The notes under the pieces are model-generated. The model searched no databases, was not told where the DNA came from, and saw only the letters and a program-made list of their open reading frames with translations. The position numbers were made by a program, and so were the translations under genes. From positions 1,488,001-1,552,000 of the forward strand of contig JBKBHS010000001.1 in the NCBI GenBank assembly GCA_046299555.1: 64,000 nucleotides of DNA, written 5' to 3'. The stretch's first letter is position 1, and each line of letters starts with the position of its first letter. This document shows positions 8,300 to 18,111 of this stretch, piece by piece. The stretch is from CALKJP01 sp046299555 (GTDB taxonomy: Bacteria > Bacteroidota > Bacteroidia > JACCXN01).

Positions 8300-9749
8300 A
8301 TATCTTATACGTTACTACATTTCCTACAGTGTGTATCACATCATGCTTATAGTGTTCTTCTACATATTTCTTTACATGATTTTGGTATGCAATAGTGATG
8401 TCCATAGGGTTTAAATGTCTCCAATCCTTAAATGAAATTTGAGTCCCTTTATCATTCAGCACATTTAAGTAAAACAAAATGTGAGCATTGTATCCATCAT
8501 AAAGCAGATAATGATTGTTAAGTTCGTATTTACCTTTAACAGCGTCTTTTAGAAAATAACTAATTTCATAAAAATCTTTATCCCAGCTATATTCTTTGGG
8601 TTTATAGGTTTTATCTAAAATCTTTTGATAAGGCGTAGTTCCAATGATAAAAAGAAAAAGAAAAGGTGTAACATTAATGGTAAGCTTTTGATTCATCCAC
8701 TTAAGATTTTGTAATAAATCAAATACAAAAAAGATAAAAATGGCAATTAATATTGCTAAGAAAGGGTAGAGAGGAACATCATACCACTCTAGTTTTGTTT
8801 GAGCAATAGAAATTACTAAAAAGAATGTAATAGCCATTAAAAAAGAAAAAAGCGTTATCCTGTTAATCTTTATGTTTTTATTAACAAACCCAATAACTAA
8901 ACCACAGGGTATTAATAGATACCAATTGGAAATCCGAAAATCTATAAAGTTGTTGAAGTAATACCAAAATCCATGCTGATGATTTTCAATAACGTTTAAA
9001 AACCTACCACCTAATTCATTTTCTTGTACAGCTGCTATGTATCCTGGGTTATAAGCCTCTCGTATTAAATAATAGCTAACTACTATTCCCAGAAAAGAAA
9101 GTAATCCTATGTAAAAGTGCTTGTTTTTTAGTAATGGTATCAACTGTTTCCGAACGATACTGTATATTAACATAGCTGGTAAAAACAATAAACCTGCAAC
9201 ACCCTTAGTGAGTACGGCTAATGCTGTAAATAGGAAAAACAGATACAAATGCCTGTAGTTTTGTTTTTCACAGTAGGAAAAAAAAAGTAATCCACTTAGT
9301 GTCGTAAATAAGGTAAGTAAAGCGTCATAATCTCCAGTTCTTGTTGCGTGTAAATTAATGTACCCGTGAGAAGTAATTAAAATAAGCACAGCTATGAAAC
9401 CAAACCAAGAATTTTTTAGATATCTGTGAGAAAAAATGAGCAATATAATACAAGTGAAAAAAGCAGCAATGGCTGAAGGTAAACGAACAGCTAATTCATT
9501 TACTCCCATTATTTTCATAAAAAGGACCTGAATCCAAATAAGCAAAGGAGGTTTCGTATTCCACATATCGGGGTTTCCATCAAAGTGTGTAACGATAAAA
9601 TCCCCATTATTAAGCATCTCATATGCGTTAATAGCTAACCTTGATTCATCCCAAATCCGAATGGGAAGTGTATCTAAATGTCCAAAAATGGGCATATAAA
9701 TCAGTGTTGCTAAAACTATGTATTTTATGTATGTTTCTATTTTTTCCAT
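8283..9749 (-). CDS. GT39/ArnT-like membrane glycosyltransferase
   Basis: A 488-residue multi-pass protein of the GT-C class (PMT_2/ArnT-like), predicted to transfer a sugar from a polyprenyl-phosphate carrier to an acceptor outside the membrane. After TM1 comes the acidic loop motif IRIWDESRLA (about 31-40), which carries the catalytic Asp-Glu pair typical of this fold, then NTKPPLLIWIQ and LAVRLPSAIAAFF. About ten further hydrophobic segments run to residue 370, and a soluble C-terminal region of about 110 residues follows. It overlaps the GT2 partner by 17 bp, so the two are probably co-translated. The acceptor (lipid A, glycan or protein) cannot be told from sequence. Confidence 0.85.
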   Translation of the reverse strand: MEKIETYIKYIVLATLIYMPIFGHLDTLPIRIWDESRLAINAYEMLNNGDFIVTHFDGNPDMWNTKPPLLIWIQVLFMKIMGVNELAVRLPSAIAAFFTCIILLIFSHRYLKNSWFGFIAVLILITSHGYINLHATRTGDYDALLTLFTTLSGLLFFSYCEKQNYRHLYLFFLFTALAVLTKGVAGLLFLPAMLIYSIVRKQLIPLLKNKHFYIGLLSFLGIVVSYYLIREAYNPGYIAAVQENELGGRFLNVIENHQHGFWYYFNNFIDFRISNWYLLIPCGLVIGFVNKNIKINRITLFSFLMAITFFLVISIAQTKLEWYDVPLYPFLAILIAIFIFFVFDLLQNLKWMNQKLTINVTPFLFLFIIGTTPYQKILDKTYKPKEYSWDKDFYEISYFLKDAVKGKYELNNHYLLYDGYNAHILFYLNVLNDKGTQISFKDWRHLNPMDITIAYQNHVKKYVEEHYKHDVIHTVGNVVTYKIYGRKE

Positions 9750-9764
9750 GTTTTTTTTGTATTA

Positions 9765-9899
9765 CACACAACGGTTTTCGGCTTGCCGCAGTGGCGGAAT
9801 TTTAGCACTAAAGTTAAATTGAAACACTGCTCTTTGTTTAACCACAAAACTATCATACGAAGCACTGTACCCGCCATTACGCCAAACGGCTGTTGTGAG
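9765..9899. repeat. 135-bp imperfect palindrome resembling an attC-like cassette boundary
   Basis: The ends read CACAAC (9767-9772) and GTTGTG (9892-9897). Inside them the arms share GGCTTGCCGCAGTGGCGG on the left and, inverted on the right, GGCGTAATGGCGGG. The outer arms pair imperfectly around an AT-rich centre. The GC-rich arms stand out sharply from surrounding DNA. The layout recalls integron attC sites, but the ends do not strictly match RYYYAAC/GTTRRRY. From memory, similar elements separate accessory genes in other Bacteroidota. Confidence 0.5.
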
Positions 9900-9938
9900 C
9901 TGCTCTTCTTGTTTTATCGTCTGTTTATCAGTTATTTA

Positions 9939-10052
9939 ATGTCGGTTTTTGTCGTCCTATGGCTTGGTGGCTCTTTTGCATTTTTTTGTTTGGATTTGTG
10001 TATTGGCAAAAATGCAAATGTGCCACCAAAAGCGTTGGCTTACCGTGTCGGC
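9939..10052. repeat. Cassette-edge repeat, left of drm operon
   Basis: It contains a TGTCGGTTTTTGTCGTC block (9939-9955), then GGATTTGTGTATTGGC and ATGCAAATGTGCC (about 9991-10023), then AAAGCGTTGGC (about 10029-10039). The same blocks occur in the element at 18112-18268 on the other side of the operon (GCAAATGTGC, AAGCGTTGGC, TGTCGGTCTTGTCGTC), although here one element seems truncated and followed by the start of another. It directly abuts the stop codon of the drmB-like gene. With the palindrome at 9765-9899 it accounts for the gene-free stretch 9750-10052. Confidence 0.5.
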
Positions 10053-12002
10053 CTATGTAAAGAAACCAAAGTCTTTGTCTATTAGTAATGCTCTGTCTAA
10101 AAAGCTATTAAACTCTTCGCAAGATGTTTCAGGTAATAGCGAACAAGAATAACAAGCTGCTAAATTCAATCCTCCAATCCCTTGACCGTCTGAATGATAA
10201 CATACAGGGTCAGAAGCACAATCTTGACTTCGGAACAATGCTGACTCTAAAATCTTCCTGAATGATGACGGATCCGACTGTGAGATAAGCCCACCATAAC
10301 TACCTTCTGAACCTGCAATCGTATATAGCAAAACTCCTTGCATATTTTCGCAATCAACAAACAATCTCTCATTCAACGAGGTTGCTGCATACCCACAAAG
10401 AAATTCTAATTCCTTTGTTAGTAAATGCGATAGCGTATGAACCAAAACAAACTTTGCTAAATGTTTGTTATCTAAAAATTTGGTTTTTTGAATGATTTCA
10501 GATTGAGAAATTCTGTCCTGCAAAATGTCAATACGTTCTTTAAATGCAGCTGAATTTTTGTAATGTGTGTAAAACCATTCATCGACTTTTGTTTTGTCAA
10601 GGTCAATAAAAATTCCTTCACCAAAACTTTCAGTGGCTAAAAGATATTTTGTATTGGGACCTTGTGAGGAAGTATATTTTATTTTGACATGCGAATTAAC
10701 ATCACCATCTCTTAAAAACAAATCTTTATCAAAAGGCTCTTGTCTAGTGTATCCTGTTTGAACTGTAGTAAGTTTTAAGCGTTTAACTTTTATAAGTGTT
10801 GAAATTCCAAGGTCTGAAAGCGTATCTGTAACCTGATTTTCGTATGTAAGATTACTATTTTTTTCCTCTTTGTAATTTGGGTGTTCAATGATGAACTTAT
10901 ATTCTTTCAAACGATATTGAATTTCTGCTTCAAATATTGCTTCATCTTTTTCATCAACAAAATCATCAATCGCTTGCTTGTCATAACGGTTTTGAAATGT
11001 TGTATATATAATTTCTATGCCTACTCCATTTGCTAACAAATTTCTGATTGTCGCTTTATCGTCTTGATTTATCACTTGATTTTTCTTGGGCAAATAAATA
11101 CTATTAATACAAATCGGATAATAAACGCTGTTACTAGTTCGAATTACAGGTTTAAATAACCTCGATTTATCTTTAGATATTCTGGCTTCATTATTCGCGT
11201 ATACCCTCAAACCAAACAAACCCGCAAGCGTTACTTCTCGTCCGTTTGCTTTGCAACCTTTGTTCACGCACTTTACACGAATACCTGCTAAGTCAGCAAA
11301 AGTTTCTGAACGCAAGTATCTTAAATCCTGATTATCGCAACATTTTTCAGTCCAATCAATGCGAATATTTCCACCGTCTGCATCTTCTTCTTTCACATTC
11401 TTTTCTGCCCGATTCCAATACTCCCAAGGCAAGTCCCGTATTTCTCCATTTGGTGCAGTCATAATGAAGCGGACTTGTTCCAATTCATAATATTTCTTCT
11501 TCTTGTTTTTGGTTTTCGCTTCTTCAAAACAGTGGTAACATTTTGGTTTAATGAATTTATCTCCTGCATCAGGTTCGTTTAATTTTTCCAAAGTTTGCTT
11601 CCAATAGCGCCACCAATCTTTGATGTGTTTAAACCTTTCACAGTTAGGGCAGTACATCCATTCGGGAAAATATCTTGCACTTGCAATTTTTCTTGTTTCC
11701 AATGGAATACAGTCATTTTGAATATGCGGATTGGCAATATTGGTCGGGACACGAATAAATTTCTGAAGTTCTTTGAAATGAACCTGTAAGCGTTTCAGTA
11801 AACGATTATCTTCAATAATAAATTCCTCTTGGTCAAAAATTCTTGAACCGTCCGAAAAGAATTTCCATTTATCAAATTCCTCTACAATTAAAGCACCTTT
11901 TGAAGTTTCTAAAATTGAACCTACTCCACCATAGGCAGTAAGCATTTTTCTTGTTTGTGATGTAATATATTTATCTTTTGCCATATTATTTCTAGAATTC
12001 AA
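10053..12002 (-). CDS. drmB: DISARM protein DrmB-like (DUF1998)
   Basis: A 649-residue protein with a C-terminal DUF1998 domain, the hallmark of DrmB, which partners the DrmA helicase in DISARM phage defence. In order: possible zinc knuckles CPNC (118-121) with CYHC (155-158), CVNKGC (245-250), then the DUF1998 signature with HTLSHLL (522-528), EGSYGGL (566-572), Cys595, Cys601, AACYSC (615-620) and LPETSCEEFN (623-632), and LDRALL near the end. It overlaps the drmA-like gene by 11 bp. An internal ATG at residue 7 is an equally plausible start just past the drmA stop. The protein ends right at a repeat element, so nothing follows it in the operon. DUF1998 also occurs in other helicase partners, but the neighbour argues for DISARM. 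Confidence 0.8.
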   Translation of the reverse strand: MNSRNNMAKDKYITSQTRKMLTAYGGVGSILETSKGALIVEEFDKWKFFSDGSRIFDQEEFIIEDNRLLKRLQVHFKELQKFIRVPTNIANPHIQNDCIPLETRKIASARYFPEWMYCPNCERFKHIKDWWRYWKQTLEKLNEPDAGDKFIKPKCYHCFEEAKTKNKKKKYYELEQVRFIMTAPNGEIRDLPWEYWNRAEKNVKEEDADGGNIRIDWTEKCCDNQDLRYLRSETFADLAGIRVKCVNKGCKANGREVTLAGLFGLRVYANNEARISKDKSRLFKPVIRTSNSVYYPICINSIYLPKKNQVINQDDKATIRNLLANGVGIEIIYTTFQNRYDKQAIDDFVDEKDEAIFEAEIQYRLKEYKFIIEHPNYKEEKNSNLTYENQVTDTLSDLGISTLIKVKRLKLTTVQTGYTRQEPFDKDLFLRDGDVNSHVKIKYTSSQGPNTKYLLATESFGEGIFIDLDKTKVDEWFYTHYKNSAAFKERIDILQDRISQSEIIQKTKFLDNKHLAKFVLVHTLSHLLTKELEFLCGYAATSLNERLFVDCENMQGVLLYTIAGSEGSYGGLISQSDPSSFRKILESALFRSQDCASDPVCYHSDGQGIGGLNLAACYSCSLLPETSCEEFNSFLDRALLIDKDFGFFT

Positions 12003-15000
12003 TGAATGATTTTTTAATTATAATGAATGTTTCTTCATCAACTTCCCGCATTGATTGCATTACAATCCAATCATTACTATCCGTATCATCAACTTGTGTC
12101 GGACGTTTCAACAATTCTTCATATTGATTCAAACCAATATTCTGAACTCGTTCTTCCCAGTCATTAGCCAAATAGTCAATTCGACTTTCAAAAAATTCAT
12201 ACTCAGCTGTATTGTTTTGGAAGCGCTCTTTTAAAAATTGTTTAAGTTCATCTATGTGTTCTTTCTGGAAATATTGTGCGTCATTATTTTGGTTCAATCC
12301 TGAAATTTTATGTCTTACATACGCTACCATTAAAGTAGTGAGCATTTTATCAATCGTATTTTCAGTAAATGGCGTTACGCTTAAGGGTTCAATACTTTTA
12401 TAAAACGCCTGATGAAATGGAATGTAATGTTCAAAATAAGATTTATCTCTTGCTTGATTTGGGTTTAAGAGAGTAATAACCAAACCTTCAACTTTTCGTC
12501 CTACACGGCTTGAAGCCTGAATATATTCTGCAATGTTTTTAGGCATTCCGTTAATCAACATCAAGTTTAATCTGCCAATATCAATTCCTACAGAAAACAT
12601 ATTGGTTGCAAGAACCAAATCAATTACACCAGATTTTACTGCTTTATATACATCTCTTTTTTCTGAAACCCTATCAACTAACTCAACACTGTTTTCCAAT
12701 TGCTTCAATACTATTTTAATTTTACTACTTTCAACTCTTGCCGTTAACTCTTCAGTTCTATCTTCTAAACCAAAATGATTGTAGGTCCAATCATTATTTC
12801 TTCCAAATAGTCTTGACTGCAACGTAGCTGTATTTACAATAATCTCATCACCAACTTTGTTTCTAATTTTACCAACATCTTTCAGCGAATTGTAATAGGA
12901 AACAATAGTCCAATAATTATCATTGATTTGTCCGTTGTTCTCAATTCTTGCTTCCAACAAATGGGCAATTACTTGAAGTTGTGTATCAATAGCCGTTTTG
13001 CCAACAGGCATAAAGCCAATATATTTTCTTCGGCTTTTTTCTTTTGATTCTTTGGCAAAAAAACTATCGCTATAACTTAAACCTGATGGTGGGAAAATAT
13101 TTACACTTCTACCACCGTAAAGCTGCCGTATTTGTTGTGTTGTGTTTCTCGTTGTCGCTGTGGAAGCAATAATTTTTGGGTTAAGATTTTGATTTTCTTT
13201 GGTACAAAGTTTCTCAACAACACTTTCAAAAAGTCCAACAATAGAGCCTAACGGTCCACTCAATAAGTGTAACTCGTCCTGAATAATTAAATCAGGCGGA
13301 AGTTTATTATCGTCTAAACTATTGAAAAACCTATGTGCTTCGCCTTTCCAAGCTAATTGAGCGAATTTGTCAACGGTTGCAAACAAAAGGGTGGGCGGAT
13401 TGCTGAAGAGCATTTCATCTACAACCTGAACAGGAATTTGGTTGTGATAAGTGCATTTTGTGTTAAGACATTTTATTTTGAAGCTTTTTGTATTAAAATC
13501 AAAACCATAGTCACCTTCGGAAACTAATTTTGTTCCACACCAAGGACAGGATGAAATTTGTAAAGTATTTTTTGTTTCTGGTTTTCCGTTTTGCTTGCGA
13601 CATTCTCTTTCAATTTCATCAACGATTTCTTTTGCGTCAGAAATTTTTCCGGGCGTTAATTGATTCCCTACCCACAATCCAATGCTGATAGTTTCCTTTT
13701 TTAATTCATCTGTAAAATTCTTTCTTAAAAACTCTAATGAAGCAATTAATTTTGATGCTCTTTCAAATTGTTGCGCTGTTAGCAAACGTAAGGTATAACG
13801 CATAATTACAGAAACACCTTGCGATGCCTTTTCATCGTTCATCATTCGTCTCCAAATAATGGTAAAAGCAGTGACGGCTAAATAGGCTTCGGTTTTCCCG
13901 CCACCTGTCGGAAACCAAATTAAGTCCACAATATTTTTTCTCTCGTCTGATTGTGGTTCAGTAATTCCCTTAATGCTCAACAAGAGAAACGCCAATTGAA
14001 AGGGCCTGTATTTTGGCTTAAATCCTAAACGTGAGTAATCATAGTTTTTAAAGAAATTCAAATCGTTGTAAGGAATACTTTCATTGATTTGTGATTTATC
14101 TTTTTCTTTCTTAGTAAAATCGGTATCATTTGAGATAATAATTTGAATGAGCATTGCTGTATTTGCCAACTGAAAAGCACGAAAAACTTTGTCATCATTA
14201 AGGTAATTTATATTTGATTTTAGGCGATTGTAGTTGTAATCAAGACGCTCAATGATTCGTTGCCCGATTTCTTTTTCTTTTGCTGTTCCTGATTCGTTTT
14301 TTGATTTCTGCTCTTTAATCCATTTTCCGTAAAGTTCTACGAAGCTTTGTAAAAGTTTAATCGTTTCCGTTTTTTCAATATCACTGAATATTGATAGATT
14401 TTTTATATCAAGCGATTGATTTAGTAATTTAAAATCATCAGGATTTTCAAAGTCGGTTTCGTTAAATTCATTTTTTATATCTTTTACATTAAATTCAGGC
14501 AGAAACGTTGTTTGCAGTATGTTTCCTTCGCTATTCCAAGTAACAGAACAATTATGTCCAATACCGTAATTTTTCACTTCACGATAAAGAAAATTCAATT
14601 CTTCTGCTTCGGGGTCAAACGGATTTAGTTCCTGATTGGATTTATAAGGCAGTATTTTGTCCGACTTAACTTTTATTTCTGCTTGGAATAAACATTTTGA
14701 ATTCAGTTCAGGTGTTTTAGGTGTGAAACGTTTTGTTGATTGTTCTTTTGAAGTGTTTACTAACTGAATTTTTACATACTTGTTTCCTTTGGCAAAGTAG
14801 GTTTTAACATTGTAACCTAATTTAGTCTCCTTGTGAGTTTTATCAGTAAGCGGAATTTCAATTGGTTGTAGTGTGTCTTCAATTTTAATGGTTGCAGAAT
14901 ACGAAAACGGTTTTCGCTTCCAAATACGTCCGATAAGTTTTTGAAAATACTCAATATAATTAGCAGAACTGTCTTTATAATTGTCTGTTTTTTTGAATTC

Positions 15001-15603
15001 GTCAAATTGTAAATATTCACCACTACGTTGATTTTTTCCGCCTTTATCTCCTTTCAATTCTCTTGAGAGAGACAAATAACCATTTTCATAAACCAAAATA
15101 TCCTTAAAAGGAAACCCTAACTTTTCATCAACTAAAGCCTGATAACCCGCTTCTGGTATTTTTATTTTTATATCGGATTGCTTTTCAGGAACATAGTAAA
15201 AGCCGCCATTAAATTCTACCTCAATTGTTTCAACTTTTGGGTCAATACAAAAAGTCAGACCAATATTATTGGGGTAAAAATGATTTTGATTGACTTTGTT
15301 TTCGTCTTCTGTAATATTATCCTTTGTAAATTCGTCATCTAATCTTTTTTCATTTTCGTGATTAATTTCCTCTGGTGTTAGATAATCGGGTTCCTCTGTC
15401 ATTGATATTGTTTCTAAATCATCTTCTTCATTTTCTGATTTTGAAAATTTCTTTTCAGGAAATATGACTGCCGAAAAATAGCGTTGTAAAGGATAATCCG
15501 ATAAAATTTCTTCTTCATCAGGTAATCCAAAACTGTCCGAACCTGGACCAATTAAACCTTTTAGAAGGCGTTCCTGAAATGTGTCTCTAATTTTACTGCT
15601 CAT
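11992..15603 (-). CDS. drmA: DISARM helicase DrmA-like
   Basis: A 1203-residue superfamily 2 helicase. Residues 1-540 form a long N-terminal region without motifs I recognise. The motor follows: Walker A PTGGGKTEAY (565-574), motif II DELH (776-779), motif III STATT (814-818), motif V region FSVGIDIGRLN (1003-1013) and motif VI QASSRVGR (1029-1036). A putative zinc site (CPWC at 686-689 with Cys712 and Cys717) interrupts the first RecA lobe, as expected in this family. All catalytic motifs look intact. The start overlaps the drmE-like stop by 4 bp (ATGA) and the end overlaps drmB by 11 bp, so the three are a tight operon. DISARM helicases restrict incoming phage DNA; here no methyltransferase accompanies it. 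Confidence 0.82.
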   Translation of the reverse strand: MSSKIRDTFQERLLKGLIGPGSDSFGLPDEEEILSDYPLQRYFSAVIFPEKKFSKSENEEDDLETISMTEEPDYLTPEEINHENEKRLDDEFTKDNITEDENKVNQNHFYPNNIGLTFCIDPKVETIEVEFNGGFYYVPEKQSDIKIKIPEAGYQALVDEKLGFPFKDILVYENGYLSLSRELKGDKGGKNQRSGEYLQFDEFKKTDNYKDSSANYIEYFQKLIGRIWKRKPFSYSATIKIEDTLQPIEIPLTDKTHKETKLGYNVKTYFAKGNKYVKIQLVNTSKEQSTKRFTPKTPELNSKCLFQAEIKVKSDKILPYKSNQELNPFDPEAEELNFLYREVKNYGIGHNCSVTWNSEGNILQTTFLPEFNVKDIKNEFNETDFENPDDFKLLNQSLDIKNLSIFSDIEKTETIKLLQSFVELYGKWIKEQKSKNESGTAKEKEIGQRIIERLDYNYNRLKSNINYLNDDKVFRAFQLANTAMLIQIIISNDTDFTKKEKDKSQINESIPYNDLNFFKNYDYSRLGFKPKYRPFQLAFLLLSIKGITEPQSDERKNIVDLIWFPTGGGKTEAYLAVTAFTIIWRRMMNDEKASQGVSVIMRYTLRLLTAQQFERASKLIASLEFLRKNFTDELKKETISIGLWVGNQLTPGKISDAKEIVDEIERECRKQNGKPETKNTLQISSCPWCGTKLVSEGDYGFDFNTKSFKIKCLNTKCTYHNQIPVQVVDEMLFSNPPTLLFATVDKFAQLAWKGEAHRFFNSLDDNKLPPDLIIQDELHLLSGPLGSIVGLFESVVEKLCTKENQNLNPKIIASTATTRNTTQQIRQLYGGRSVNIFPPSGLSYSDSFFAKESKEKSRRKYIGFMPVGKTAIDTQLQVIAHLLEARIENNGQINDNYWTIVSYYNSLKDVGKIRNKVGDEIIVNTATLQSRLFGRNNDWTYNHFGLEDRTEELTARVESSKIKIVLKQLENSVELVDRVSEKRDVYKAVKSGVIDLVLATNMFSVGIDIGRLNLMLINGMPKNIAEYIQASSRVGRKVEGLVITLLNPNQARDKSYFEHYIPFHQAFYKSIEPLSVTPFTENTIDKMLTTLMVAYVRHKISGLNQNNDAQYFQKEHIDELKQFLKERFQNNTAEYEFFESRIDYLANDWEERVQNIGLNQYEELLKRPTQVDDTDSNDWIVMQSMREVDEETFIIIKKSFIEF

Positions 15604-18083
15604 AATTCTATTTCTTCTTCATCTATAAGTTTAATGGATTTAATTGTTCTCAATGGTGCACCATCGGACACAATTTGCTCAATATGTTCATCTGAAAGCC
15701 AATCTAACATTTTGCCTTTTTCTTTGGTTAAAATGTAATGGTCTATTTCATTGCTAAAGTTTCTTCCAGCTTTATTAAGCCGCCCGTTATATTCTTTTTT
15801 TAATGCAATAATTACTCCGATATTGCTATTCAGTTCTGAGTTTTCAACCGTTTTAATGATTGCCAAAATATCTCTACGTTCCTGCGGAAATTTAATTTTA
15901 CAATCTTCTTTTAACCACATTTCCAAAGTCACTTTACTAACCGATAGTCCATTACTTTTTAGTTCCTCATATAAACTCTCAAAATGATATCCAAGGCCTT
16001 TACTTGAGAAATAACTTCTCAGTGCGTTTTTCCATAATGCGGAAAAGTAATCAACCCTTGAGAAAAGCTCTTTTTCATCGGTCATTTTTATAATGTCGTG
16101 AAGAGTTTCTTTATCTGGATTGTGATAAATTCTTACTCGGTCGCCCTTTTGAAGTTGTTTTATTTCCTTATATAATTCATCGTATCCGTCAACAAATACT
16201 TTTTTTGATTCTCTCTCTATGGTGTTACTTCCATCTTCAAACACAATTTCATATCGTTGTTCGTCTGTTCTTGTGTATTTCTGTTCGTCAAGTTCAATTA
16301 AATGTTTGATCCATTCATCAATATTTTCATCATTTATTGAAGGTGTATCTGGAAAATTAATTCCACAAAGTATTTCTCTATGAGCAGAGCGAAATTCTTT
16401 TTCATCTTTATTTTGAAAGCTATTCAAATACATTTGTAATGCTTTAGCCTCTTCTGGATAACAAAGGATTTTTGTTTTATGATTTGTTAAAAGAATTTTT
16501 TGCAATAGGATATCTGTGTAAATACCATTTCCATAAAGTGAAACAAACAGATGTGTTTTGCCGTCTGGTTCTTTTTTGAAATAATCTGAAACGGTAATGA
16601 TTTTCGTATCTTTTAACCCCGTATAATTACCGCTTACATTTTGCTCAGGCTGTTTTAATAGTTCGGCAATATTTCCAAAACTGTCTAATCTTAAACCTTT
16701 TTGTTTGGTTTCAAAACAATTTTGAATTTCTTTTTCGTAATGTTTCTTAATAGATTTTGGAACAACGATATAATCAATGTCTGCTGCATTTTTGAACCAA
16801 TTATCTTTTGCATTTGAGTTTTTAATCAGGTCAATGATATTCTTTGTTATTGATTTTAATTGCTCCAAATCTTCTTGGTAGTCTGTATCTATGTTGTAAT
16901 ATTCATCTTGAAAAACTTCTTCTGCTTCGCTTTCAAAATTTGCATAAACTTCATTAGCTCTTTCTCGAATTCTGTTTTCATTACCTATTGCTGTAATTGG
17001 ATATATTCTGCGAATGAACTTTAAAAGTCGTTTTAGGTTTATCTGATTTTTGTAACGCTTTTCAGTTTCGGCAATGAAATTTGTAAATTCCAATGTTGCT
17101 TCGCTTAACTCTGAGTTGCTTATAATTTCAGGTGTTAGGTTTTGATATTGCTGTTGATTAAAGAATTTTATTTCTGGCAAAGTCCAATTCCATTTCAGGA
17201 CTTCGAAGTATTCTCCTGTTTCAATGTCTTGTGTTCCAATAAAAATACAGTGGTTGAATTTTTGCTGTCTATATGCCTTAGATATTGCAGAAATGGATTG
17301 TTGATATTTATTGTCGCCAATGAAAGCGATTGTATCAATCGGAATGCCTTTTTCAATAAAAAATTCTTTTACGGTATTGAAATCATTTACTACAATTAGT
17401 AAAGGGTCAAAAGGTGTATCAGGATATACTTCACCACTTTTGTTTACATACTGAAATGGAATACAACTAGGAATTTTGGGGAGAATTTCGTTTTTTAAAG
17501 CAACGATTATGACTTTGTTTTTGTTATTTACTGGAAGTTTAAAATCTGTTGTATTAAAATAGGAAAGTATAGAGCAATATTCTTTAATTTGTTTTAGTAT
17601 TTTTGCTTCAAAATTGCTAATTCTCTTCTTTTTAAATCTTATTTCCTCTAATCGATCTAAATATTTTTTTGTGGAAATTTGAACGTATTCTGATAGATTT
17701 TCAAGGGCGAGACGTTTCGTGGTTCCTAATGGCAAAATACGAACTGAGCATTCGTTTACCTCTTTTACAGTTGAAACTCTACCTTCTGCTTTTGAAACCA
17801 AGATGTCGCCTACTTCTAATTCCGTTTCACTATTGCTGTTCTTTGTTAGGCAATGTAATGAAGTAGTAAGGATTGTTGGAAGTAGGAATTCGTTTACTCT
17901 GTCTTTTGAAGGTGTTGTAATAAGAATATTTTTTCGGTCAGATTTTAACGTTTGGTCAATAAGAAAAGAATTAGTCATGTCAAAATTGGAAAAATTGACT
18001 TTTTGGAAATTGAAAGTCTGATTGAGCGATTGTCTGCTATGCTCAATTAAATCCTTTAAATATTCCTTGTTTAATACTTCCAT
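15600..18083 (-). CDS. Putative DISARM protein DrmE-like
   Basis: A large protein (827 residues from the chosen ATG) directly upstream of the drmA-like helicase, the position and size of DrmE in class 2 DISARM. No Walker A, PLD (HxKx4D) or methyltransferase motif is visible. Residues about 190-320 alternate hydrophobic strands and helices, Rossmann-like (KVIIVALKNE, DTIAFIGDNK, HCIFIGTQD). The C-terminal 180 residues are helical and basic. The open frame extends 18 codons further to 18137, but that part (MLLPQLTTQVTT...) coincides with the flanking repeat (CACAAC and GCAAATGTGC blocks), so I prefer the internal ATG (MEVLNKEYL). It overlaps drmA by 4 bp. The family assignment rests on context plus general resemblance, hence moderate confidence; its function is unknown. 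Confidence 0.6.
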   Translation of the reverse strand: MEVLNKEYLKDLIEHSRQSLNQTFNFQKVNFSNFDMTNSFLIDQTLKSDRKNILITTPSKDRVNEFLLPTILTTSLHCLTKNSNSETELEVGDILVSKAEGRVSTVKEVNECSVRILPLGTTKRLALENLSEYVQISTKKYLDRLEEIRFKKKRISNFEAKILKQIKEYCSILSYFNTTDFKLPVNNKNKVIIVALKNEILPKIPSCIPFQYVNKSGEVYPDTPFDPLLIVVNDFNTVKEFFIEKGIPIDTIAFIGDNKYQQSISAISKAYRQQKFNHCIFIGTQDIETGEYFEVLKWNWTLPEIKFFNQQQYQNLTPEIISNSELSEATLEFTNFIAETEKRYKNQINLKRLLKFIRRIYPITAIGNENRIRERANEVYANFESEAEEVFQDEYYNIDTDYQEDLEQLKSITKNIIDLIKNSNAKDNWFKNAADIDYIVVPKSIKKHYEKEIQNCFETKQKGLRLDSFGNIAELLKQPEQNVSGNYTGLKDTKIITVSDYFKKEPDGKTHLFVSLYGNGIYTDILLQKILLTNHKTKILCYPEEAKALQMYLNSFQNKDEKEFRSAHREILCGINFPDTPSINDENIDEWIKHLIELDEQKYTRTDEQRYEIVFEDGSNTIERESKKVFVDGYDELYKEIKQLQKGDRVRIYHNPDKETLHDIIKMTDEKELFSRVDYFSALWKNALRSYFSSKGLGYHFESLYEELKSNGLSVSKVTLEMWLKEDCKIKFPQERRDILAIIKTVENSELNSNIGVIIALKKEYNGRLNKAGRNFSNEIDHYILTKEKGKMLDWLSDEHIEQIVSDGAPLRTIKSIKLIDEEEIEL

Positions 18084-18111
18084 GACCAAACTAAAAGATT
18101 CTGTTGTTACT

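Noticed and set aside
9783..10152. Two overlapping plus-strand frames of 67-100 codons
   Set aside because: They lie in the palindrome and repeat DNA, have no family resemblance and run antisense into the drmB-like gene.
15600..18083. Hidden PLD nuclease (DrmC) or methyltransferase domain in the DrmE-like protein
   Set aside because: No HxKx4D motif, no SAM motif I and no catalytic PCQ/NPPY-type motif was found on reading the whole protein.
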